Assembly (NCBI RefSeq): GCF_012650175.1
Contig: NZ_JAAILI010000055.1
Location: forward strand, 1 to 64,000
DNA from: Sphingomonas sp. S2M10
Lineage (GTDB): Bacteria; Pseudomonadota; Alphaproteobacteria; Sphingomonadales; Sphingomonadaceae
DNA: 64,000 nucleotides
Reading direction: 5' to 3'
In this document: positions 11,096 to 18,814 of the stretch, in pieces
Layout: every line of letters begins with the position of its first letter
How positions within the stretch are numbered: position 1 is the stretch's first letter
Position numbers and translations under genes: made by a program
Notes under the pieces: model-generated
The model's database searches: none
What the model saw: only the letters and a program-made list of their open reading frames with translations
What the model was told of the DNA's origin: nothing

Positions 11096-12235
11096 GTGGC
11101 AAAGACTTCGCTTCCGCAGACCAGCACCAGGACCCTGGGCCTTTCCAAGCCCGATCTGTTTTCGCGTCCCTTCTTCGAAGACAAGGGCCGGGCCTTCTGG
11201 ATTCTCCAGGCAACCGGCTGGAGCGGCTATCTGCTGCTGCGCTCGGTCTCTTCGATCTCGAACGGATTTTCGGTCGAGGGACTGATCAAGGCGATCATCG
11301 AGGCGATCGTCGGCTATTGCCTGACGCTGCTGCTCTCGGCGCTCTACGGCTTCTATCGCCGGCTGCCACGCATCCCGGCGGTGCTGCTCACCCTCGCCAC
11401 GCTGGGGGCGGCGACGCTGATCTATGCGGTGCTGGAGGCCTTCACCTATTCGTTCACCGCCGCCGAAGCGGGGATCACCGTCGCGCGCGTGATCGGCTAC
11501 AGCTTCCTCACCTTCACGGTGCTGGCGGGCTGGTCGGCGCTCTATTTCGGGATCAACTTCTACCTGATCGTCGAGCAGCAGATCGATCAGATGCAGATCC
11601 TGGAGAACCAGGCGTCCAGCGCCCAGCTGGCGATGCTGCGCTACCAGCTCAACCCGCATTTCCTGTTCAACACGCTCAACTCGATCTCGACGCTGGTGCT
11701 GCTCAAGCAGACCGAGAAGGCGAACATCATGCTGTCGCGCCTCTCCTCCTTCCTGCGCTATACGCTGGCCAACGAGCCGACCGCGCACGTGACGCTGGCG
11801 CAGGAGATCGAGACGCTGAAGCTCTATCTCGAGATCGAGAAGATGCGCTTCGACGAGCGGCTGCGCATGCATTTCGACCTCGATCCGCGCGTCGCCAAGG
11901 GCCGGCTGCCGTCGCTGCTGCTCCAGCCCCTGGTCGAAAACGCGATCAAATATGCCGTCAGCACGCAGGAGGACGGCGCCGACATCATCGTCTCGGCTCG
12001 GCTCACCGGCGATAGGGTGCAGATCGCCGTGTCCGATACGGGTCCGGGATTGATCGAAGCGCGTCCGAGGCCGACGCTCTCCACCGGCGTGGGGCTCGCC
12101 AATATTCGGGAACGGCTGGTGCAGGCTTTCGGGCCTGACCATCGTTTCGAGACGCGAACGAAACCTGGGGAAGGTTTCAGCGTTGAGATCGAGATACCGT
12201 TCCAGCTTGAGGAACCGAACCGAGAGGCCGCATGA
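11096..12235 (+). CDS. LytS/YehU-type sensor histidine kinase
   Basis: 379 aa from a GTG at 11096. The N-terminal half has about four membrane segments (residues about 35-175) and no clear extracellular sensor domain. The His_kinase domain of the LytS family follows, with the phospho-acceptor in NPHFLFNTLNS (His188). The ATP-binding domain shows LVENAIKYAV, DTGPGL and GVGLANIRERL. It autophosphorylates and passes the phosphate to the LytTR regulator encoded next. The stop overlaps the regulator start (ATGA), so the two are co-translated. The signal is unknown. The preceding TonB receptor is a possible functional partner, but a terminator lies between them. Confidence 0.92.
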   Translation: MAKTSLPQTSTRTLGLSKPDLFSRPFFEDKGRAFWILQATGWSGYLLLRSVSSISNGFSVEGLIKAIIEAIVGYCLTLLLSALYGFYRRLPRIPAVLLTLATLGAATLIYAVLEAFTYSFTAAEAGITVARVIGYSFLTFTVLAGWSALYFGINFYLIVEQQIDQMQILENQASSAQLAMLRYQLNPHFLFNTLNSISTLVLLKQTEKANIMLSRLSSFLRYTLANEPTAHVTLAQEIETLKLYLEIEKMRFDERLRMHFDLDPRVAKGRLPSLLLQPLVENAIKYAVSTQEDGADIIVSARLTGDRVQIAVSDTGPGLIEARPRPTLSTGVGLANIRERLVQAFGPDHRFETRTKPGEGFSVEIEIPFQLEEPNREAA

Positions 12236-13035
12236 CCATCCGTACCATCCTCGTTGACGACGAATCCCTGGCGATTCAGGGGCTCGAGCTCCGGCTGCAG
12301 GAGCATGAGGATGTCGAAATCATCGACAAATGCTCCAATGGCCGCGAAGCCATCCGATCGATCAAGACGCACAAGCCCGACCTCGTTTTCCTCGACATCC
12401 AGATGCCGGGGTTCGACGGGTTCTCGGTGATCCAGGGCTTGATGGAAGTCGAGCCGCCGCTCTTCGTCTTCGTCACCGCCTATTCCGACCACGCCATCCG
12501 CGCCTTCGAGGCCCAGGCGGTCGATTACCTGATGAAGCCGGTGGAGCCGTCGCGGCTCGCCGACACGTTGGACCGCGTCCGCCAGCGCCTCACCGAGAAG
12601 CGCGGGGTGGAGGAAGTCGAAAAGCTGAAGGAAGTGCTCGCCGAAGTGGCGCCGGATGCAGTGGACGACATTGCCGCCGGCGACGGCACCGAGCCGGCCT
12701 CCAGCCGCTTCGAGAAGCTGATCAACATCAAGGATCGCGGCCAGATCTTCCGCGTCGACGTCGACACGATCGAGCGGATCGACGCGGCCGGCGATTACAT
12801 GTGCATCTACACCGGCGACAACACGCTGATCCTGCGCGAGACGATGAAGGATTTGGAAAAGCGGCTCGATCCGCGCCGCTTCCAGCGCGTCCATCGCTCG
12901 ACGATCGTCAATCTGGATCTGGTCCGCCAGGTCAAGCCGCACACCAATGGCGAATGTTTCCTGGTGCTCAATTCGGGCGCGCAGGTGAAGGTGTCGCGCT
13001 CCTATCGCGACGTGGTGGCGCGCTTCGTCCACTGA
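12232..13035 (+). CDS. LytTR-family response regulator
   Basis: 267 aa. The receiver domain (about 1-120) has the acidic pair (VDDE), phospho-acceptor Asp55 in LVFLDIQMPG, the switch threonine in VFVTAYSDHA and the conserved lysine in YLMKPVEPSRL. A charged linker (about 125-165) leads to a LytTR DNA-binding domain (about 165-265), recognisable by INIKDRGQIFRVDVDTIERI, DAAGDYMCIYT and FQRVHRSTIVNLDLVRQVK. LytTR regulators bind spaced direct repeats. It is translated with the kinase through a 4-base overlap. Targets are unknown. Confidence 0.95.
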   Translation: MTIRTILVDDESLAIQGLELRLQEHEDVEIIDKCSNGREAIRSIKTHKPDLVFLDIQMPGFDGFSVIQGLMEVEPPLFVFVTAYSDHAIRAFEAQAVDYLMKPVEPSRLADTLDRVRQRLTEKRGVEEVEKLKEVLAEVAPDAVDDIAAGDGTEPASSRFEKLINIKDRGQIFRVDVDTIERIDAAGDYMCIYTGDNTLILRETMKDLEKRLDPRRFQRVHRSTIVNLDLVRQVKPHTNGECFLVLNSGAQVKVSRSYRDVVARFVH

Positions 13036-13059
13036 GCGACGCGGGTCCGGGCGGCCGCG

Positions 13060-14163
13060 TCAGGCGCCGCCCGGATCCTCCTGCCGCGTGCCCCCGGCTA
13101 CCGGCGCCGCCCCGCGCGGCGCCAGCCGATGGGCAGCGAGCAGCACCGGCTCGAGGATTGCCATGCCGATCAGCACCGCCATCAGCCGCCGGACGCCCGG
13201 CATCATGTCGCCATCGGCATAGCTGTCCGGCACCAGCATCACCAGCACCGCCAGGGTGAACTGGGTGCCGACATAGCGATAGCTGTGCGTCCCGTTCTCG
13301 ATCATCCGTCCGGTCGCAACCCCGAGCATCGTCCACGCGACGAGTATCGCCGCCTGCCCCTGCGCGGCGAGCAGGCACAGGGCGGAGAGCGCCGCTCCCA
13401 CGAGACAGCCGAGGAAGCGCTGCGCCAGCCGTACGCTCACCGGCACCAGCCCGCCGGCGCCGAGGTCGTTGACGGGCACCCGCATCACCGACATCACCGC
13501 GACCGCGCTCTGCGCCAGCGCCGGGAGCGCGAAGGCGTGCGTCAGGCCGGCCAGCAGCGCCAGCGCGACGCCCGCCTGCCCGGCATGATACAAGGCGGCC
13601 GGATGCCACAGCGCCACGGCCGAGGGGGGCGTCGGCGCGGCCGGCCAGCGGCGGCGGAGGGTCAGCGCCGAGGCGATGCTGACCGCCATGCTGGCGAGCG
13701 TGCCCGCCACCGTTTCGAGGATGCGGGTCTCGACGAATTGGCCAAGCGCGATGGCGGGCGCGTCGATCTTGTCGAGCAGCACCATCGCGAAGGTGAGCCC
13801 GAAGTACAGCCAGGCATAGGCCCGCCGCGCCGTAAGCGCGCGGTAGATGCTGAGCGTGCCGATCGTCAGCACCGCCAGCGCACTGCCCGCCCAGCTGGTC
13901 GCGACCAGCGGTGCCAGCAGCAGCGCTAGCGCCCCGCCGCTGATGGTGCCGACGATCCGCAGCAGCCCGCGCACGGCCGTCTCGGCGGCCCGCCCGCGCA
14001 TCACCATATAGCCGGCGAACGCCGCCCAGGCGACGTTGTCGCCGCCGATCGCATGCGCAACCAGGATCGCCAGCAGCACCGAGACGACGCATTCGGCGGC
14101 ATCGACGGTGCGGGGCGTGACGCGCCCCAGCACGGCTTTCCAGGTGGTGCGCAGGCGGTTCAT
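13060..14163 (-). CDS. FUSC-family inner-membrane transporter
   Basis: 367 aa, almost entirely hydrophobic, in two blocks of membrane segments joined by a short polar linker (RRRWPAAPTPPSAVA). The repeat pattern AAFAGYMVMRGRAAETAVRGLLRIVGT in the first half matches the fusaric-acid-resistance (FUSC/AaeB-like) family. These proteins export aromatic acids and other small toxic organics. The family fit is reasonable, but the substrate is not predictable. The start codon lies 1 bp after the stop of the dienelactone hydrolase gene on the same strand, so the two form an operon. An aromatic or lactone compound is a plausible shared theme. Confidence 0.75.
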   Translation of the reverse strand: MNRLRTTWKAVLGRVTPRTVDAAECVVSVLLAILVAHAIGGDNVAWAAFAGYMVMRGRAAETAVRGLLRIVGTISGGALALLLAPLVATSWAGSALAVLTIGTLSIYRALTARRAYAWLYFGLTFAMVLLDKIDAPAIALGQFVETRILETVAGTLASMAVSIASALTLRRRWPAAPTPPSAVALWHPAALYHAGQAGVALALLAGLTHAFALPALAQSAVAVMSVMRVPVNDLGAGGLVPVSVRLAQRFLGCLVGAALSALCLLAAQGQAAILVAWTMLGVATGRMIENGTHSYRYVGTQFTLAVLVMLVPDSYADGDMMPGVRRLMAVLIGMAILEPVLLAAHRLAPRGAAPVAGGTRQEDPGGA

Positions 14164-14164
14164 C

Positions 14165-14890
14165 TCATCCGAACAGTTCGGCGAGGAAGTTGGTCATCGC
14201 CTGCCAGCTGCGGCGGTCCGCCCTGGGCTCGAAGGCGATCGCCGGATTCTTGCTCTGGACGCGGCTCCGATCGGTGAAGGCATGGCCGGCATGGCCATAG
14301 GCGTGGAGCTGCCAGTCCGCGCCGCGTTCGGTCAGTTCCTGCGCCAGCCCCACCGTCGCCTCGGGCGGGCACAGCGGATCGTCCCAGCCATGGCAGACCA
14401 GCAGCTTGGCGGTGATCGGCGCCGCGGCCGGCAGGTCCGGCCGGTCATAGACGCCGTGGAACGAGACGCCGCCCAGGATCGGCAGCCCCGCGCGCGCCAT
14501 GTCGAGCACGCACTTGCCGCCGAAACAGAAGCCGATCGCCGCCAGTCGCGCACCATCGACCGGCGCCAGCCCGGCCAGCGCATCGAGCGAGGCCGCCAGC
14601 CGGTCGCGCAGCAACGCGCGATCGGCGTTGAGCGCGTCCATGTAGCGGGCATAGCCGGGATCGGTCATCGCGGTGCGCTTGCCCTGGCCAAAGACATCCG
14701 CGACCAGCACGACATAGCCCAGCCGCGCGAGATCCTCGGCCTTGTCGACATCGGCCTGCTTGGCGCCGAGCACGTTGGGCAGCACCAGCACCCCCGGCCG
14801 GGCTCCGCCCAGGCTTTCGTCCCACACCGCGGTGCCTTCGAACGGGCCGCCGGGGCCCTCATAGACCAGCGTCTGTCGATCCAATGCCAT
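14165..14890 (-). CDS. Dienelactone hydrolase family protein
   Basis: 241 aa alpha/beta-hydrolase. The triad of the dienelactone hydrolase family is intact: Cys122 in IGFCFGGKCVLD, Asp171 in CHGWDDPLCPPE and His203 in YGHAGHAFTD. Classical members open dienelactones in chloroaromatic degradation, but many chromosomal homologues have unknown ester or lactone substrates. It is translated just ahead of the FUSC transporter, with a 1-bp gap, and diverges from gpmA with about 75 bp between starts. Confidence 0.9.
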   Translation of the reverse strand: MALDRQTLVYEGPGGPFEGTAVWDESLGGARPGVLVLPNVLGAKQADVDKAEDLARLGYVVLVADVFGQGKRTAMTDPGYARYMDALNADRALLRDRLAASLDALAGLAPVDGARLAAIGFCFGGKCVLDMARAGLPILGGVSFHGVYDRPDLPAAAPITAKLLVCHGWDDPLCPPEATVGLAQELTERGADWQLHAYGHAGHAFTDRSRVQSKNPAIAFEPRADRRSWQAMTNFLAELFG

Positions 14891-14966
14891 GCGTGTCGTC
14901 TCCTGCGCTTGTCCCCGTCGCCCCTTCCGCTAAGGACGGCAGTGCGCAGTTACAAGGAGATCGCCC

Positions 14967-15653
14967 ATGCCCACGCTCGTCCTGATCCGCCACGGCCAGT
15001 CGGCCTGGAACCTGGAAAACCGCTTCACCGGCTGGTGGGATGTCGACCTGACCGAGCAGGGCGTGCGCGAAGCCACTGCCGCCGGCGCGCTGATGAAGGA
15101 GAAGGGCCTCGACTTCGACCAGTGCTTCACCAGCTTCCAGAGCCGTGCGATCAAGACGCTGCACCTGGCGCTGGAGGCGATGGACCGCCTCTGGCTGCCC
15201 GAAGAGAAGGACTGGCGCCTCAACGAGCGCCACTATGGCGGGCTGACTGGCCTCGACAAGGCGGAGACCGCCGCCAAGCATGGTGACGCGCAGGTGAAGA
15301 TCTGGCGCCGCAGCTTCGACGTGCCGCCGCCGCTCCCCGAGGCGGGCTCGCCCTGGGACCTGGGCCAGGACCCGCGCTACGCCGGCATCCCGATCCCGCA
15401 GACCGAAAGCCTGAAGGACACCATCGCCCGCGTGCTGCCCTATTGGGAGCAGCGCATCGCCCCGGATCTGAAGGCCGGCAAGCGCGTGCTGATCGCGGCG
15501 CACGGCAACTCGCTGCGCGCGCTGGTGAAGCATTTGTCGGGGATCCCGGACGACGAGATCGTCAGCCTGGAAATCCCGACCGGCCAGCCGATCGTGTACG
15601 AGCTCGACGGCGACCTGAAGGAAGTCGAGCGCTATTATCTCAGCGAGCGGTGA
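14967..15653 (+). CDS. gpmA: 2,3-bisphosphoglycerate-dependent phosphoglycerate mutase
   Basis: 228 aa. It interconverts 3- and 2-phosphoglycerate in glycolysis and gluconeogenesis through a phosphohistidine. The RHG signature [20 protein letters not shown] carries the phospho-His (His9). The second histidine is in [14 protein letters not shown]. The substrate-binding segment [14 protein letters not shown] is present. Length is normal. A good ribosome-binding site (AAGGAG) precedes the ATG. Transcription runs into a palindromic element shared with the convergent amidase gene. Confidence 0.97.
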   Translation: MPTLVLIRHGQSAWNLENRFTGWWDVDLTEQGVREATAAGALMKEKGLDFDQCFTSFQSRAIKTLHLALEAMDRLWLPEEKDWRLNERHYGGLTGLDKAETAAKHGDAQVKIWRRSFDVPPPLPEAGSPWDLGQDPRYAGIPIPQTESLKDTIARVLPYWEQRIAPDLKAGKRVLIAAHGNSLRALVKHLSGIPDDEIVSLEIPTGQPIVYELDGDLKEVERYYLSER

Positions 15654-15663
15654 TTTCTAACTT

Positions 15664-15777
15664 CTAAGCCCCTCCCCTTCAGGGGAGGGGTTGGGGTGGG
15701 GCCGTGTCTCACCGAGACCAACAGGCGTTCTGGAATCCCTCCACCCCCAACCCCTCCTCCAAGGAGGAGGGGCTTAG
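15664..15777. repeat. Intergenic palindromic element (CCCCTCCCC type), bidirectional terminator position
   Basis: Two GC-rich hairpins face each other about 50 bp apart: CTAAGCCCCTCC...AGGGGAGGGG on the left and CCCCTCCTCC...GGAGGGGCTTAG on the right. The inner flanks (GGTTGGGGTGGGG and CCACCCCCAACC) are also complementary, so the whole unit can form one long cruciform. It fills the gap between the convergent genes gpmA and the amidase. The same architecture recurs at 59103-59235 and 60303-60416, and it is related to the CCCTCACCC family. Confidence 0.85.
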
Positions 15778-15787
15778 TATGCCGAAC

Positions 15788-17356
15788 TCACCGCCCGCGC
15801 GGCCCCAGATCCGCCGGGATCGTCGCGCGGTACTGCGGCGCCACCCGCGCCTTGCTCGCCTGCTCATACGCATAGCCCGCGCGCAGCAGCAGCCCGTCCG
15901 CATAGGCCGTGCCGATGAACGACAGCCCGGCAGGCAAGCCATCCACCAGCCCCATCGGCACCGTGAGGTGCGGGTAGCCCGACACGGCAGGCAGCTCGCT
16001 CGCCGAGGGCCCGACGAATTGGTCGCCATGCGCGGGATCGCTGAGCCAGGGCGTGCCATAGGTCGGCGTCACCAGCAGCTCCGCGCCCGCCGCCTTGAGC
16101 ATCGCGTCGATCCCCTCCGGCCCCGCCAAGCGCTGCGACTTGGCCCGCGCCGCCTTATAGTCGGGATCTTCGAGGCCCTTGGTCGCCTCGGCCTTGAGGA
16201 AGGTCTCCTGCCCGAAGAACGCCATCTCCTCGGCCGCATGCGCCTTGTTGAACGCGATCGCATCGGCCAGCGTCCGCACCTGCACCGCCGCCGGCGTGGT
16301 CGCCAGATAGTCGGCGAGATCGGCCTTGAGCTCGGTATAGAGCACCAGCCCCTCGGCCTCGCCCAGGCCGTCTAGCTTGGGCAGCTTTACCTCTACCAAG
16401 GTCGCGCCTGCCGCACGCAAATCGTCCAGCGCCTTGTCGAAGCGCGCCCCCAGGTCGTCCGCCATCTCGGGTCGCCAATAGCCGATCCGCATGCCCTTCA
16501 GCGCGTCGGCGGCGAGATCTGCCGTATAGTCCTTGCGATAAGCATTAGCGCCCTTGGTCGCCGCATCGGCGGGATCCTCGCCGACCATCGCCGAGAAGAG
16601 CAGCGCGACATCGGCCACGCTGCGCCCCATCGGCCCCGGCGTATCCTGGCTGTGGCTGATTGGCACGACATGCGTCCGGCTCACCAGCCCGAGCGTCGGC
16701 TTCAATCCCACCAGCCCGTTCATCGCCGAGGGGCAGACCACCGAGCCGTCGGTCTCGGTCCCAACCGCCACCGCCGCGAGGCTTGCCGCTGCCGCCGCGC
16801 CCGACCCGCTCGACGAGCCGCAGCTGGTGCGATCGAGCGCATAGGGATTGCGCACCAGCCCGCCGACGGCGCTCCAGCCGCTCATCGAATGGTCCGAACG
16901 GATGTTCGCCCATTCGCTGAGGTTGGTCTTGCCGAGGATCACCGCGCCGCCCGCGCGCAGCTGCGCCACCACCGGGGCGTCGCGACCCGTATGATTGGCC
17001 TTTAGCGCGAGGCTGCCGGCGGTGGTCGGCAGTTCCCTGGTCTCGATATTGTCCTTGATCAGCACCGGCACGCCATCGAGCGGCCCCAGCGCCTTGCCCG
17101 CCTTGCGCCGCGCATCGCTGGCGCGCGCCTGGGCGAGCGCATCAGGGCTTACCGCGATCACCGAGCGCAGCGTCGGGCCCTTCTGGTCCATCGCGGCGAT
17201 GCGGGCGAGATAGGCGGCGGTCACCGCCGCGCTGCTCGTCTTGCCCGCGGCGAGATCGGCGGCAATGCGCGTGGCCGGCACTTCCTCCACCCGCACCTGC
17301 GCCATCGCCGGGCTGGCCATCGCCAGCGCTATTACCCCAACACCCCAATGCCGCAT
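15788..17356 (-). CDS. Exported amidase (amidase signature family)
   Basis: 522 aa from the ATG at 17354-17356. The frame is open further upstream, but that part overlaps the AraC gene. The signal peptide is MRHWGVGVIALAMASPAMAQ. The amidase-signature triad is visible: Lys101 in PVLIKDNIE, the cis-serine region CGSSSGSGAAAA at about 179-190, and the nucleophile Ser205 in GTETDGSVVCPS. Family members hydrolyse amides with varied substrates, so the substrate is unknown. A periplasmic location suggests a scavenging or cell-wall-related role. Divergent from the AraC gene with about 140 bp between. Confidence 0.93.
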   Translation of the reverse strand: MRHWGVGVIALAMASPAMAQVRVEEVPATRIAADLAAGKTSSAAVTAAYLARIAAMDQKGPTLRSVIAVSPDALAQARASDARRKAGKALGPLDGVPVLIKDNIETRELPTTAGSLALKANHTGRDAPVVAQLRAGGAVILGKTNLSEWANIRSDHSMSGWSAVGGLVRNPYALDRTSCGSSSGSGAAAAASLAAVAVGTETDGSVVCPSAMNGLVGLKPTLGLVSRTHVVPISHSQDTPGPMGRSVADVALLFSAMVGEDPADAATKGANAYRKDYTADLAADALKGMRIGYWRPEMADDLGARFDKALDDLRAAGATLVEVKLPKLDGLGEAEGLVLYTELKADLADYLATTPAAVQVRTLADAIAFNKAHAAEEMAFFGQETFLKAEATKGLEDPDYKAARAKSQRLAGPEGIDAMLKAAGAELLVTPTYGTPWLSDPAHGDQFVGPSASELPAVSGYPHLTVPMGLVDGLPAGLSFIGTAYADGLLLRAGYAYEQASKARVAPQYRATIPADLGPRGR

Positions 17357-17497
17357 CGCATCCCCCTTTTGTCCGCTTTCTCCGCAGCCTACCGTGGCGC
17401 GGTCGAAGCGCAATCCTGACCACCGGAACATTGCGCAAGATCGGTCGGGCGGACCCCCGCGCCGACCCCCTAGGAAGGCGTCGCCACGGAGGAAAAG

Positions 17498-18379
17498 ATG
17501 CAGACGCCGCTTGCCCGCTACCATGCCCGGATGCAGCGCGTGCTCGACCATGTCGACGCGCATGCCGACGAGCCCCTCGACCTCGAGACGCTGGCGGGCG
17601 TCGCGGCCTTTTCGAAGCATCATTTCCACCGCCAGTTCAGCGCGCTGTTCGGCCTGTCGGTGCACCGCTACGTCCAGCTCGTGCGGATGAAGCGGGCGTC
17701 CTATCGCCTCGCCTATCGCCCGGGCGAGTCCGTGACCGGCATCGCGCTCGACGCCGGCTATGAAGCGCCCGAGGCGTTCGCCCGGGCCTTCCGCCAGCGC
17801 TTCGGCCAGGCGCCCTCGCAGTTTCGCGCGGCGCCGGACTGGCACCCCTGGCACGCGGCGCTCGCGCCGCTCACCCAAGCAAGGAGCCAGACGATGCAGA
17901 CCCGATTCACGCCCGACGACGTGACCATTCTGGATTTCCCCGCCACCCCGGTAGCATTCCGCACGCATCGCGGCGACCGCGCCCATCTCGGCGACACGAT
18001 CCGCCGCTTCATCGCCTGGCGCAAGGCGAGCGGCCACCGCCCGCCGGCCAGCGCCACCTACACCATCTTCCACACCGACCCGCGCACCACGCCGCCCGAG
18101 GACTATCGCATCGACCTGTGCGCCGGGGTGGCGCATCCGGTGGCGGACGCCGCCCACGGGATCGAACCGGGCCTGATCCCGGCAAGCCGCTGCGCGATGC
18201 TGCGGGTGGTCGGCCAGGCCGACGATCTCGAGCCCGCCGCGCTGTGCCTCTACCGCGACTGGCTGCCGGAAAGCGGCGAGGAACCCGGCGACTTTCCGCT
18301 CTTCGCACGGCGGGTCGCCTTCTTCCCCGACGTGCCCGAGCATGCGGCGGTGACCGAGCTCTATCTGCCGCTCCGATAG
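17498..18379 (+). CDS. AraC-family regulator with GyrI-like effector domain
   Basis: 293 aa. The AraC double-HTH DNA-binding region is at the N-terminus (about 10-108): LETLAGVAAFSKHHFHRQFS is the first helix-turn-helix, and ESVTGIALDAGYEAPEAFAR with FGQAPSQFR the second. The C-terminal part (about 130-293) is a GyrI-like effector-binding domain (FPATPVAFRTHRGDRAHLGD...YRIDLCAGVAHPV), as in Rob and SbmC, which binds small amphipathic molecules. A regulator of detoxification or export genes is likely. The divergent amidase could be a target, but no operator is evident. Confidence 0.92.
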   Translation: MQTPLARYHARMQRVLDHVDAHADEPLDLETLAGVAAFSKHHFHRQFSALFGLSVHRYVQLVRMKRASYRLAYRPGESVTGIALDAGYEAPEAFARAFRQRFGQAPSQFRAAPDWHPWHAALAPLTQARSQTMQTRFTPDDVTILDFPATPVAFRTHRGDRAHLGDTIRRFIAWRKASGHRPPASATYTIFHTDPRTTPPEDYRIDLCAGVAHPVADAAHGIEPGLIPASRCAMLRVVGQADDLEPAALCLYRDWLPESGEEPGDFPLFARRVAFFPDVPEHAAVTELYLPLR

Positions 18380-18814
18380 CGCCCATGGTGCAGCTTGCGC
18401 CGCCACAGCTACCAGCGGTTGTGGCGGCGGCGATTCATCCCCCAAAATTTATTTGCAGTTCCGCGTTCGTTCCCTTGCCTTTTTGGAAGGCTAGGAAAGA
18501 CCGCGCGTCGCGCCTTTCGCCCTGCTCGGCACGCGCCATGAGCCGAGTCATTTCAGCGATGAGCCGTTGCATTCCGATTTCATTTGGGCTCTTGTGCCCG
18601 GACTCGGATTGGCACAATCTGTAGTGGTCGCACCAAGGGGCAAACCCAAGCACTGGTAACCCATCGCCCGCATCCCCAAGTGCGGTGAGGGTAGATTCGT
18701 GCCGGGGACCGGGCCGATGGACACTTTTTGTTCTCGCGCAATCCGGCTGGTGCTACGATCGCTACCGTGCCCCGAGTCGGTTGTTGCGTAAGGCAGAAGA
18801 CAGGGGTCCGAGTG
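18380..18814. other. 435-bp gene-poor region upstream of nrdA
   Basis: No convincing gene here. A 72-codon minus-strand frame (18435-18653) has only a GTG start with no ribosome-binding site. An internal ATG at 18572 is no better. The base composition is more AT-rich and mixed than in flanking genes. I looked for NrdR boxes and for the B12 box of a cobalamin riboswitch, both known to control ribonucleotide reductase genes, and saw neither. The nrdA promoter presumably lies between 18650 and 18800. TACGAT near 18754 could be a -10 element, but no well-spaced -35 accompanies it. Confidence 0.5.

Noticed and set aside
18435..18653. 72-codon minus-strand frame upstream of nrdA
   Set aside because: It has only a GTG start without a ribosome-binding site, no recognisable domain and no operon context. 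It is noted in the region entry but not called as a gene.
18600..18814. Cobalamin riboswitch or NrdR boxes upstream of nrdA
   Set aside because: The AGCACTGG string near 18649 recalls part of a B12 box, but the other conserved riboswitch segments are missing. No 16-bp NrdR palindrome was found.
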